This document shows positions 48,418-56,681 of a stretch of DNA of 64,000 bases, in pieces. The translations under genes were made by a program, and so were the position numbers. The notes under the pieces are model-generated. The model was not told the origin of the DNA, ran no database searches, and was given only the letters and a program-made list of their open reading frames with translations. The first letter of the stretch is position 1. Every line of letters begins with the position of its first letter. Source of the DNA: Synechococcales cyanobacterium C42_A2020_086 (lineage in GTDB: Bacteria; Cyanobacteriota; Cyanobacteriia; Elainellales; Elainellaceae); NCBI GenBank assembly GCA_015272325.1, contig JACYLU010000003.1, positions 1 through 64,000 of the forward strand. The letters run 5' to 3'.

Positions 48418-49713
48418 CTAAATATTCAGCCGTTGATAAATTACGTTGAGATGCTTCAGATGCTGCTGCGGATCAAAACACTCAGCAATCTCCTGCGGCG
48501 ACAAATGAGCTGTCACCTGCGGATTTTCCGAGATCAGCGCTTGAAAGTTCCCATCGGGCTGGTTCCAGGCTGTGTGAGCGCAGAACTGCACAACCGCATA
48601 GGCGTCTTCCCGCGACATGCCCTTCTCGACAAGCTTCAGCAGCACCCGCTGGCTAAACACCACCCCGCCATAACGATTCATATTGCGCTTCATGTTTTCC
48701 GGGTAGACCAGCAAATTCTTCACCAGGTCGGTCGCTTCCACCAGCATGAAGTGAATCAGGGTACAGCAGTCTGGGAACATCATCCGCTCTACCGAGCTAT
48801 GGGAAATATCTCGCTCATGCCAAAGCGCCACATTTTCTAAAGCAGACACGGCATAGCCGCGAATTATTCGCGCGATCCCGGTCAGGCGTTCCGAGCGAAT
48901 TGGGTTACGCTTGTGCGGCATGGCTGAAGAGCCTTTTTGCCCCTTCGAGAAAAACTCTTCAACTTCTAGCACGTCGGTGCGCTGCAAATTGCGAATCTCC
49001 ACAGCAAACCGTTCGATTGAAGCGGCGAGCAGGGCTAAGGCTTGCACAAATTCGGCGTGCCGGTCCCGAGATATCACCTGCGTTGAGGCAGCATCTGGCT
49101 TCAGCCCCAGCTTCTGGCAGGTCAAGGCTTCGATTTGCGGGTCAATGTTGGCATAGGTGCCCACCGCCCCCGAGATCTTGCCGACCGCAATTCGCTGGTG
49201 CAGCGCACATAACCGATCGCGATGCCGCAGCACCTCTGCCAGCCACCCCGCTAGCTTGAAGCCAAAGGTAATCGGCTCCGCATGAATGCCGTGCGACCGC
49301 CCAATCATCACCGTATCGCGGTGCTGCTGTGCCTGATAGCGGATGGCCTGAACCAGATGCTCGAGCTGCCCCAGAATCACATCTAGACTTGCCACCAACT
49401 GCAGCGCCAGAGCGGTGTCTAATACATCGGAGCTAGTCATCCCCAAGTGAATGTAGCGCCCCGCGTCGCCGACGTACTCATTGACGTTAGTGAGAAAAGC
49501 AATCACATCATGCTTGACTTCTTGCTCGATCTCCAGCACCCGCGCCGGGTCAAACGTTGCCTTCGCCTTGATCGTGTCCACCGCCTCCTGCGGAATGTAG
49601 CCCAACTCTGCTTGCGCTTCACAAACGGCAATTTCGACCTGAAGCCATGTCTTCAGCTTATAGGCTTCCGTCCAGAGTTCGCCCATCTCGGGCAGGGTAT
49701 AACGTTCTATCAA
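48418..49713 (-). CDS. purB: Adenylosuccinate lyase PurB
   Basis: A 431-residue fumarase-superfamily enzyme acting twice in purine synthesis: SAICAR to AICAR, and adenylosuccinate to AMP, each time releasing fumarate. Signature GQKGSSAMPHKRNPIRSERL with the catalytic Ser loop; GRSHGIHAEPITFG and YIHLGMTSSDVLDTALALQL give the other two conserved regions. The start is TTG 49713, which encodes the family's usual MIERYTLPEMGELW beginning; no ATG fits better. Length is normal. It is far from purL and purF, as is common in cyanobacteria. Confidence 0.96.
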   Translation of the reverse strand: MIERYTLPEMGELWTEAYKLKTWLQVEIAVCEAQAELGYIPQEAVDTIKAKATFDPARVLEIEQEVKHDVIAFLTNVNEYVGDAGRYIHLGMTSSDVLDTALALQLVASLDVILGQLEHLVQAIRYQAQQHRDTVMIGRSHGIHAEPITFGFKLAGWLAEVLRHRDRLCALHQRIAVGKISGAVGTYANIDPQIEALTCQKLGLKPDAASTQVISRDRHAEFVQALALLAASIERFAVEIRNLQRTDVLEVEEFFSKGQKGSSAMPHKRNPIRSERLTGIARIIRGYAVSALENVALWHERDISHSSVERMMFPDCCTLIHFMLVEATDLVKNLLVYPENMKRNMNRYGGVVFSQRVLLKLVEKGMSREDAYAVVQFCAHTAWNQPDGNFQALISENPQVTAHLSPQEIAECFDPQQHLKHLNVIYQRLNI

Positions 49714-49783
49714 GGCTCGTCTCGAAAATACAACCGACCATTGTACAACTTCACATTTACAAGTTCACAATACCTATGGTTCA

Positions 49784-50509
49784 TTAGCTCCTGCACCGTC
49801 CCCTTGCCCATCCCCATTCTTCAACTCCTACAGACACGGCAGATCCAGGCTGCACATTGCCGCCAGACAGATCCACCAGAGTCACCGCCGTTGCGGCTTG
49901 AAACGCTCCTCGATAGATAGGTTGTCCTTGGACATTGGTGCCACTGCGGGTGAGCGTCGTCGTTTGCGGCGGCTGACCAGAGCGCTCCCAGCGGATTTGG
50001 GTGAATCGTCCATCGGTGTGTTCTGCCGTATAGGCCCAACCGTTGGTCATGCGTCCGTCACAGAAGAGGGGTTGGGTAACGGGGGGCGGGACTGGCGGGG
50101 TGCTGCCACCTGCCGAGAGTCCGCAGGATGCCGTGGAGGTTCCCCACTCTTCAACACTGACTGAAATTTCAGATCCAGGCTGCACATTGCCGCCAGACAG
50201 ATCCACCAGAGTCACCGCCGTTGCGGCTTGAAACGCTCCAGTGTAAATGGGTTGTCCTTGGGCGTTGGTATTGCTGAAGGTAAGATTCGTCGTTTGCGGT
50301 GGTTGCCCAGAGCGCTCCCAGCGAATTCGAGTAAAGCGCCCATCCACAAACTCAGCCGTGTAGACCCAACCGTTATTCATGCTGCCATTGCAAGAGAAGC
50401 TCTGGGCTGCACTAGCGGATTGTTGATCCACTGCCAGTAATCCGATAGCCATCAACCCGGTTACTAAAGCAGTCTTGCATCCTTGCAGGTTCTTCACACC
50501 TATACTCAT
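49784..50509 (-). CDS. Secreted protein with two tandem 110-residue repeats
   Basis: A 241-residue protein with a signal peptide (TALVTGLMAIGLLAVDQQ then SASAAQ). The mature part is two copies of one domain. Each starts FxCxGxMxNGWxYTAE, continues RFTxIRWERSGQPPQTTxLT and QGQPIYxGAFQAATAVTLVD, and ends LSGGNVQPGS and VEEWG. A Pro-rich linker (STPPVPPPVTQP) separates them. Paired cysteines in each unit suggest a disulfide in the periplasm. The second copy ends soon after EEWGWARGRC. At DNA level a 70-bp stretch is identical in the two copies. Function unknown. Confidence 0.75.
   Translation of the reverse strand: MSIGVKNLQGCKTALVTGLMAIGLLAVDQQSASAAQSFSCNGSMNNGWVYTAEFVDGRFTRIRWERSGQPPQTTNLTFSNTNAQGQPIYTGAFQAATAVTLVDLSGGNVQPGSEISVSVEEWGTSTASCGLSAGGSTPPVPPPVTQPLFCDGRMTNGWAYTAEHTDGRFTQIRWERSGQPPQTTTLTRSGTNVQGQPIYRGAFQAATAVTLVDLSGGNVQPGSAVSVGVEEWGWARGRCRS
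49840..49909. repeat. 70-bp direct repeat, copy 1
   Basis: Identical to 50170-50239 with a period of 330 bp (110 codons); lies in the same codon phase within the secreted repeat protein. Confidence 0.95.
50170..50239. repeat. 70-bp direct repeat, copy 2
   Basis: Identical to 49840-49909. The surrounding units are clearly related but have several differences, so this identical core points to recent duplication or gene conversion. Confidence 0.95.
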
Positions 50510-51393
50510 TGGTCACACCTTATACTTATTTGGCTCATACTGAGAGTGAACACCTCAGCATACAGAATAAATCTAGGAAAGTAATAGGTTTTAAGGGTTC
50601 TAAAAGGAAATGCCATCACCTAACTGCCCCACGAGTCATGAGACTCTGCAGTCCGCGAGTGGGGATGAGCTTTGATTGCCTTAGTTGACTAGCAGCAGGA
50701 ATTGAGGGATGAGGGGGAAACGATGGGTCAATCAGGCAAAGCACCTCTTGTCTGTTCAAGCATTCTGTTCAAGTATTGTTGATCAATGCTATACCTCATT
50801 ACCTTCTCTCTATGTTTGCTTCTTGTAGATTGCGATTGCTAAGAGCTAAATGTAGCTCTCATAGACTAAAAACAAGGAGACCCATAGCATTATTTCATTG
50901 CTGATTGATTACTTGATCAGCCGTACTTCACCCATAAGCATTTTTGCCTAATAAGAAGTAGAGCACTTCGACTGAAGGGCAGTACACAGGTCAGTAGGCA
51001 GCGCTGATTGCAGTGAACATAAATTTTAGAAAATCCAAAGTCTCTTCTAGCCAAGGGTTTTAGAGTTTTTCTTTGATGTTCAAGACCGGCCATTGAGCTG
51101 AAAGTGGTTTTTAGAAATTAAGAAATATTAAGCTAGGGAGCAGCTCATAGTAGGCATAAACCTAACAGTTTGGATAAACAATTCTTGATAGAAAATAAAT
51201 TCTTATCAGTGCGATTTGAGCTTTGTTTTGAATATGACTTATTGCCGTCTCTAAAAATTTATGGAAACCAGCTAATCTTAGATCTATCAAAACAAAAGCT
51301 TTCAACAACTTAACCGTTAGTTGGAGGGGAAAGGGCATTTTCCCACCTGCTTTGTCATGCCAGAATTCCATACAAGTTAGGAGAAAAGGATCG
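50510..51393. other. 884-bp AT-rich regulatory region
   Basis: No gene seen. Divergent between the secreted repeat protein (-) and the solute-binding lipoprotein (+). AGGAGAAAAGGA at about 51380-51391 is the ribosome binding site for the latter. The length suggests a regulated promoter or a long leader. An open minus-strand frame at 51162-51491 overlaps the downstream gene and is rejected. Confidence 0.5.
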
Positions 51394-52749
51394 ATGTCCA
51401 AAGTTTCTAGACGGCGTTTCCTGTATACTGCGAGTGCTACTGCTGCGGGGGCAATTGCGTTGAAGGGCTGTACAGCAGGTCCCAACGCCAATCAATCTCC
51501 GGCAGCCAGCCCACAAGCAGGGGGAGCACCCGCAGTAAATGTTGGCGGCGGCGAGGGGCCTGAAACCACCACTGTTCGTATTGGCTACATTCCCATCTTT
51601 GAGTCAACGCCGCTGATCATTGCTCAAGAAAAAGGCTTCTTCGCTAAGTACGGCATGACGGATGTAAGTGTCGTCAAGCAGGCAGCGTGGGGTGCTTTGC
51701 GAGATAACCTAGTGATTGGCTCTCAGGGAGGCGGCATTGATGGCGCTCAGTTTCAGATGCCGATGCCTTATCTGATTCACGAAGGTAAGATCACGACGGC
51801 GAATCAGAAAATCCCCATGTATGTGCTGCTGCAAACCTCGACCCAGGGCAACGGGATTGCCATTGCAGGCAAGCATGCCGGCAAAAATATTCACCTTGAC
51901 TTGACTCGCGCCAAGCCCTACTTTGACCAGCTCAAAGCGGCCGGAACGCCCTTCACAGCTGCCTACACCTTCCCAGCTGTTAACCAAGAACTGTGGATTC
52001 GCTACTGGCTAGCGGCAGGTGGCATTGATCCCGATGAGGATGTGAAGCTGATTGCCGTCCCCCCGCCCCAAACTGTCGCGAACATGAAAACCGGCACAAT
52101 GGATGGTTTCAGCACCGGGGACCCCTGGCCATACCGCATTGTTCAGGAAAACATCGGCTTTATGGCAGCCCTTACTGCTCAAATGTGGCCGGATCATCCA
52201 GAAGAGTACTTTGGCATGCGAGCCGATTGGGCCGATCAACATCCCAAAGCTACCAAAGCCCTCTTGAAGGGAATTATGGAAGCCCAACAGTGGTGTGACC
52301 AGCCTGAAAACCGCACCGAAGTTATCCAGATTCTCTCCGGTCGCCAGTACTTCAACCTATCCGAAGAAATTTTGACGCCACCGATGAAGGGCGAATATAA
52401 CCTAGGAGACGGACAGCCAGCCATTAACGATATCAAAATGGGTCCGCTGTTCTGGAAGGACGCCAAGGGCAGCGTCTCCTATCCCTACAAGAGCCACGAC
52501 ACTTGGTTCTTAACGGAAAATATCCGCTGGGGCATGCTGCCGCCCGAAACTGACGTTAAGGCTCTGGTGGATACCGTCAACCGGGAAGACATCTGGAAAG
52601 AAGCCGCCAAGGAAGCAGGCATTCCCGATGCCGATATTCCCACAGAAACCACGCGAGGCGTTGAGCGATTCTTTGACGGCATCACCTTCGATGCGAACGA
52701 TCCCATGGCTTACCTGAGGAGTCTCAAGATCAAGAAGGTCAACGTCTAG
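51394..52749 (+). CDS. CmpA/NrtA-type ABC transporter substrate-binding lipoprotein
   Basis: A 451-residue protein. The N-terminus [22 protein letters not shown] combines a twin-arginine motif with a lipobox, so it is exported folded and lipid-anchored. The body matches CmpA (bicarbonate) and NrtA (nitrate) binding proteins: [71 protein letters not shown], and the ending [20 protein letters not shown]. Sequence alone does not separate bicarbonate from nitrate. The adjacent periplasmic carbonic anhydrase gene favours bicarbonate. Permease and ATPase genes do not follow, so it is an orphan here. Start ATG 51394 after a strong purine-rich ribosome binding site. Confidence 0.9.
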   Translation: MSKVSRRRFLYTASATAAGAIALKGCTAGPNANQSPAASPQAGGAPAVNVGGGEGPETTTVRIGYIPIFESTPLIIAQEKGFFAKYGMTDVSVVKQAAWGALRDNLVIGSQGGGIDGAQFQMPMPYLIHEGKITTANQKIPMYVLLQTSTQGNGIAIAGKHAGKNIHLDLTRAKPYFDQLKAAGTPFTAAYTFPAVNQELWIRYWLAAGGIDPDEDVKLIAVPPPQTVANMKTGTMDGFSTGDPWPYRIVQENIGFMAALTAQMWPDHPEEYFGMRADWADQHPKATKALLKGIMEAQQWCDQPENRTEVIQILSGRQYFNLSEEILTPPMKGEYNLGDGQPAINDIKMGPLFWKDAKGSVSYPYKSHDTWFLTENIRWGMLPPETDVKALVDTVNREDIWKEAAKEAGIPDADIPTETTRGVERFFDGITFDANDPMAYLRSLKIKKVNV

Positions 52750-53005
52750 AATTCACAGCGCTCTGAAACTGCTCTGACAGCATCCGAGCATCAATTCGCT
52801 GAGTGCTGAATGTTGATCTTAGACAACAATCTTAAATAAAGAGTCACACAGCTTTATAGATACTTTGATGATTATCAGAGGATGATTGTCAGAGCATTTT
52901 TAGACGAATGATTCGCATCACATTCTTTGAGAGACTGAGTAATTCACTGACTCACCGTCTCGATTCATGTTCTCACAATGCCATTGGTAGATAGAGGTAT
53001 CTAGT

Positions 53006-53821
53006 ATGGTCCGTCGCTTCTATGGAGATTTAGGGTTAGGTCGTCGTGATTTAATTAAAGCCATTGGAGCCGCAGGCGTCGGGTTTGCGGCGGCTGCCTG
53101 TACCGCTCCCCAAAGCAACCAAACCACAAGTCAGTCTGCCCCGGCCGTGCCCGTTGCTGCTAGTCCTGATCCTGCGATCGAGAATCGTCCTGATGCGGCC
53201 GAGATGACGCCCGATCAGGCATTGCAACTCTTGATGGAGGGCAACAAGCGTTTCGTCGAGGGTAACCTCCAGCATCCCCGCGGCAGCAAAGCCCGAGTCA
53301 GCGATACAGCAGCGGATCAGTTTCCTTTCGCCGCCTTTTTGAGCTGTGCCGACTCGCGGGTGCCCGTTGAGGAGGTGTTTGACCAAGGCATTGGCGATTG
53401 CTTTGTTTGCCGCGTTGCCGGTAATGTTGCTACCAAGCAGGACATCGGCAGCCTTGAATTTGGCACCTTGGTGCTGGGTTCGCGGGTGCTGATGGTGATT
53501 GGGCATGAGCGCTGCGGTGCAGTTGTTGCTTCGATGGGACGGCTACCTCTACCTGCCAATCCCGGCAGCATTCCTTCCTTGGTGCCATTAATTCAGCCGG
53601 CTGTAAAAGCCATCCAAGAAAAAGTCGCCAAAGAGGGGGTTGCCGCCGTAGGGGATGATGTCGATGCCACCATTCGACTCAACGTGCACAACCAGGTGAA
53701 AACCCTGAAGCAATCACCGATTTTGTCGCGGCTAGAGCAGGAAGGCAAACTGAAAATTGTGCCGGCTTACTACGATCTAGATACGGGAGCTGTGACTATT
53801 CTCGAAGCCCCCACAGCCTAA
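53006..53821 (+). CDS. Periplasmic beta-carbonic anhydrase lipoprotein (EcaB-like)
   Basis: A 271-residue protein. GRRDLIKAIGAAGVGFAAAAC is a Tat-type leader ending in a lipobox cysteine, closely resembling the leader of the upstream solute-binding protein. A Pro/Ala-rich linker follows, then the beta-type carbonic anhydrase: LMEGNKRFVEGN, the zinc ligand and Asp-Arg dyad in LSCADSRVPVEEVFDQ, GNVATKQDIGSLEFG, and the other two ligands in VIGHERCGAV. It interconverts CO2 and bicarbonate outside the plasma membrane, and would supply or recapture inorganic carbon for uptake. 256 bp separate the two genes. A strong terminator lies 100 bp after the stop. Confidence 0.93.
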   Translation: MVRRFYGDLGLGRRDLIKAIGAAGVGFAAAACTAPQSNQTTSQSAPAVPVAASPDPAIENRPDAAEMTPDQALQLLMEGNKRFVEGNLQHPRGSKARVSDTAADQFPFAAFLSCADSRVPVEEVFDQGIGDCFVCRVAGNVATKQDIGSLEFGTLVLGSRVLMVIGHERCGAVVASMGRLPLPANPGSIPSLVPLIQPAVKAIQEKVAKEGVAAVGDDVDATIRLNVHNQVKTLKQSPILSRLEQEGKLKIVPAYYDLDTGAVTILEAPTA

Positions 53822-53874
53822 GGCGTACATTCTTACCGAGGAACGCGCTGCATCTGTTCCTGGTGAAAGCTTGA

Positions 53875-54063
53875 GTGGCTCAATCGGGCGCTCAAACCGG
53901 TGGCTTTCCTAACAGCCAGAGGAGGCAGCTCGCAAGGGTTGCCTCTTTTTTAGCAGTTTTCAAGGCTTACGCAAGCACCATAATCATTGGGCTGATTGTA
54001 GTAGCAGTTGTGCTGCGGGGCGGCATGACGATTTTGCGCAATCAAACTTCTCCGACTGCCTGA
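53875..54063 (+). CDS. Doubtful small single-TM protein
   Basis: An open frame of 62 codons starting with GTG, with one hydrophobic helix (STIIIGLIVVAVVLRGGMTIL). The carbonic anhydrase gene's terminator lies inside it (53922-53951), so a transcript would have to read through or start later. No ribosome binding site is obvious. If real, translation probably begins downstream of the terminator; no ATG is present before the helix. Confidence 0.25.
   Translation: MAQSGAQTGGFPNSQRRQLARVASFLAVFKAYASTIIIGLIVVAVVLRGGMTILRNQTSPTA
53922..53951 (+). terminator. Rho-independent terminator after the carbonic anhydrase gene
   Basis: GAGGCA (53922-53927) pairs with TGCCTC (53940-53945) around a 12-nt loop and is followed by six T. 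Confidence 0.85.
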
Positions 54064-54231
54064 TAGGTTTGAGTGCCGGACATCAGGCGACCCGCAGCCT
54101 ATCCTCGGCGGCGCATCTCAGAGCAGAATCACCCGTTTAGACGACATTTGCCCAATCCAGTTTTTTAGAGAGCGATATCTTTTTTGGTAGCGGCCTAAAG
54201 CCGGACGCCCTACCTACCCCTTCGCTTTAGA

Positions 54232-55683
54232 TTAGGGTTTGATGTAGTGCGATCGCTCCTCCTCCACTTCTGCCTGCATTTGTTGGCGCAATTGTAGCGG
54301 GGCAATCACTTCCCCCTGCGGTCGCCAGTCCCGCAGCCGCATGATCACATTAATATCCCCCACTCGCACCCAGGCCTGATAGTAAGCATCATCGGGCGAA
54401 CGCCGCTGTAAAATCTCCAGCACGGTCTGACGTTCCTGCCCATTCGTGATTTGTTGGGTTACCACAGGAAACAGGTCTGCATAGGCAATTTTGCGAAAGG
54501 TAGCATGGCGCACGGTATCCTCCACATAATCCTTGGCAAACATGGGAGGAAACCGCAGAATCAGCAACGCCTTAGGTAGATAGAAATTGAAACCCCAGGC
54601 TTCCTCCAGTTGTTGCTCAATCCATTCAGGGGTGGGCAATGTTCCTGTATTCCGTTGTTGCTTGAGAATAGCAGGCACCTCTGGATCGCCCCAGGGCAAA
54701 ACCCGTAAGCGATTGGAACGAATGCGATCGAGCCGGTAATTATGCCAGGCAACCTGACCAAAGGGATCAATCCCATAGGCACTGAGATACTTGGCCCGGC
54801 GGGCATAGTGCAAACACACCGGATAGACGGTGACACGTGCAAGGCGCTGTTCTTTCGCCACCCACGTCTCAAACTGAATCACCCCTCCATCCGGGGTTTG
54901 CCAGAGGGATTCCATTTGTTGCTGAAAATCATCCACGGTTTCCTGGACTTCCGGCGGCAAAATATAGTCAAGGTGCAGAAAAATGCGGCGACTGGGTGAT
55001 TGGCTGCGCTTGACGGTCGAAGGATGCAACTGCCCCAACCGTTCCCAAAGGGTATTGATCACCACATCCAAATTCGGCTGCACAAAGGCAACGGATTCCA
55101 GAATATGCAGCAGTTGCCAGGTCTGGGCTGGAGATAGATCCGACCAGTCGAGGGTTGGGACTGCTTCCACCGGGGGCTGGGGCCATTGGGATGCGGGCAA
55201 ACAGGAATAGCCACGGTGAGAAACCTGCGTTAACCAACCTTGGCTTGCGAGTAACGCCAAGTCCTGACGCAGAGAACGGTGGGTGACCGCAAAGGGCGCT
55301 TGATCGAGATAGGCTTCGATATCTGTGGGAGTTAAGCCTGTCCGTTGAGCAGTGTCGTGAATCCACTCTGCAATCGGTTGCGACAGGGAGGGATAGGTTA
55401 GCAGAGAACGTAGCGATCGCTGACACACACAATCCGTTCCGCGACAGGCCGCAACCAACGTGGCAACCGAGTCTGTCTCAGAGGGGGAATGACTGGGGGC
55501 AAACAGGCGATCGCGCAATGCCCCATAGCGGAAGGGCTGTGGCAATTCCGTCGCCCAATGGCACTCTGCCCCATAGAGCCGATTCAGCAGCCACCAGAGG
55601 CGCAGCGATCGCAGCAACCGACTAGCGAACTGTCCTCCACTGAGCCATTGCAAAATCCCTGGACTAGGTGGATAGGTAAACAT
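54232..55683 (-). CDS. CRISPR-associated WYL-domain regulator (TIGR03985 type)
   Basis: A 483-residue cytoplasmic protein. The N-terminal third has helix-turn-helix-like segments (TGLTPTDIEAYLDQAPFAV, then RSLRQDLALLASQGWLTQV). The second half carries a WYL-like fold with RVTVYPVCLHYARRAKYLSAYG and HNYRLDRIRSNRLRVL. It matches the cyanobacterial CRISPR-locus protein family that I know as TIGR03985; WYL domains bind nucleic acids or nucleotides and act as transcription switches, several at CRISPR loci. It is divergent from the effector operon with only 71 bp between start codons, the classic place for a local regulator. ATG 55683. The gene carries HIP1 octamers, unlike the DNA to its left. Confidence 0.8.
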   Translation of the reverse strand: MFTYPPSPGILQWLSGGQFASRLLRSLRLWWLLNRLYGAECHWATELPQPFRYGALRDRLFAPSHSPSETDSVATLVAACRGTDCVCQRSLRSLLTYPSLSQPIAEWIHDTAQRTGLTPTDIEAYLDQAPFAVTHRSLRQDLALLASQGWLTQVSHRGYSCLPASQWPQPPVEAVPTLDWSDLSPAQTWQLLHILESVAFVQPNLDVVINTLWERLGQLHPSTVKRSQSPSRRIFLHLDYILPPEVQETVDDFQQQMESLWQTPDGGVIQFETWVAKEQRLARVTVYPVCLHYARRAKYLSAYGIDPFGQVAWHNYRLDRIRSNRLRVLPWGDPEVPAILKQQRNTGTLPTPEWIEQQLEEAWGFNFYLPKALLILRFPPMFAKDYVEDTVRHATFRKIAYADLFPVVTQQITNGQERQTVLEILQRRSPDDAYYQAWVRVGDINVIMRLRDWRPQGEVIAPLQLRQQMQAEVEEERSHYIKP

Positions 55684-55716
55684 CGATTGAATTTTGAAGA
55701 CCCCCTTTCAACTCAA

Positions 55717-55731
55717 ATGCTATAACAGCAT
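55717..55731. promoter_or_regulatory. Inverted repeat in the divergent CRISPR promoter
   Basis: ATGCT-ATAAC-AGCAT: perfect 5-bp arms around TATAAC, which also reads as a -10 box for the plus-strand operon. Position between the WYL regulator and the csx3 gene makes it a candidate operator. Confidence 0.45.
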
Positions 55732-55754
55732 AGAGAATTTACCGCCCGGAAAAA

Positions 55755-56681
55755 ATGCAGCCACCTCACCCGATTCGTCTTACTCTCAGTCAGCCGCAAT
55801 CGTGGCAGACCCTGAGCTATCAAGTGCTCGATATTGAACTAGCGACTAAAGACCGCATGGTGTCGCCGCATGATTTAGGCAATTTGGAATTACCCCCTGG
55901 CATTGATACCCGGGGTGGGGTCATAATTTCTGGACGTGCTCCCATCTGGCTCTATGCTTACCTCGTCCATGAGCTGCACCCAACCGCCTGGGTCGCTTGT
56001 TATGACCCCCGTCTGGGAGCGGTGGTCGTCGCTACCCACTCTCGCCAAGCCCAGGTTGGACAGGTATTCCCGATTGATCCAAGCGGCAAGCCCCGTCCCC
56101 GCCTTTGCTCTGCGGTGATGGTCGTCGGCCCCCCGGACAGCGGCAAGTCGGTGTTCGCCCATGCGCTGTTTACCACCCTGCTCCCTACCCATCCCGATAT
56201 CTACCTGCAACGCGCCCACTGGGATGGCGAAGGCAACTGGATTCTCGAACTAGACGAAACGGCTACCGATGCCGATCGGGAAGCTTACAAACTGGCCAAC
56301 AAAGGCGGCCTCACCGATCGGTTTTTTCCCCACCATGCCCAGGCCATCCTCAACCTGCGTCGCCAAAAGCAACTGGTGATCGTCGATGTGGGCGGCAAGG
56401 TGCAAACGGAGAAAGTGCCCTTGCTGGAAGCCTGTTCCCACTACATCGTGATTAGCGCTAAACCAGAGGAAATTGCCCCCTGGCACGAGTTTTGTGGCGA
56501 TCGGGGTAACCTCAAATGCTTGGCGGTGATTCACAGTTCTCTGGAACCGTGCGAAACCGTCCACAGACGAGAACCTTGGTTAGAGATTACCTGCGGCCCC
56601 TGGGTGCAGGGAAACTCGTGCGGGGTTCCTGCTGTGTTGCTGGAGCATCTGACAAGCGCGTTGCTAGGAACAACTCGATGA
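55755..56681 (+). CDS. csx3: Csx3/Crn3 ring nuclease fused to a P-loop ATPase domain
   Basis: A 308-residue two-domain protein. Residues 1 to about 105 are Csx3: GIDTRGGVIISGRAPIWLYAYLVHELHP, then YDPRLGAVVVATHS, with the conserved His and Asp. Csx3 (Crn3) degrades cyclic tetra-adenylate, switching off type III signalling. From about 118 comes a P-loop domain with Walker A GPPDSGKS (125-132) and Walker B-like QLVIVDVGG (206-214), plus LANKGGLTDRFFPHH. Fusions of Csx3 to such an AAA-like domain are found in cyanobacterial type III loci; the ATPase's job is unknown. First gene of the operon; its stop overlaps the CARF gene's start by four bases. Confidence 0.87.
   Translation: MQPPHPIRLTLSQPQSWQTLSYQVLDIELATKDRMVSPHDLGNLELPPGIDTRGGVIISGRAPIWLYAYLVHELHPTAWVACYDPRLGAVVVATHSRQAQVGQVFPIDPSGKPRPRLCSAVMVVGPPDSGKSVFAHALFTTLLPTHPDIYLQRAHWDGEGNWILELDETATDADREAYKLANKGGLTDRFFPHHAQAILNLRRQKQLVIVDVGGKVQTEKVPLLEACSHYIVISAKPEEIAPWHEFCGDRGNLKCLAVIHSSLEPCETVHRREPWLEITCGPWVQGNSCGVPAVLLEHLTSALLGTTR

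Noticed and set aside
51162-51491. 109-codon minus-strand frame
   Set aside because: Overlaps the start and ribosome binding site of the certain CmpA/NrtA-type gene on the other strand.
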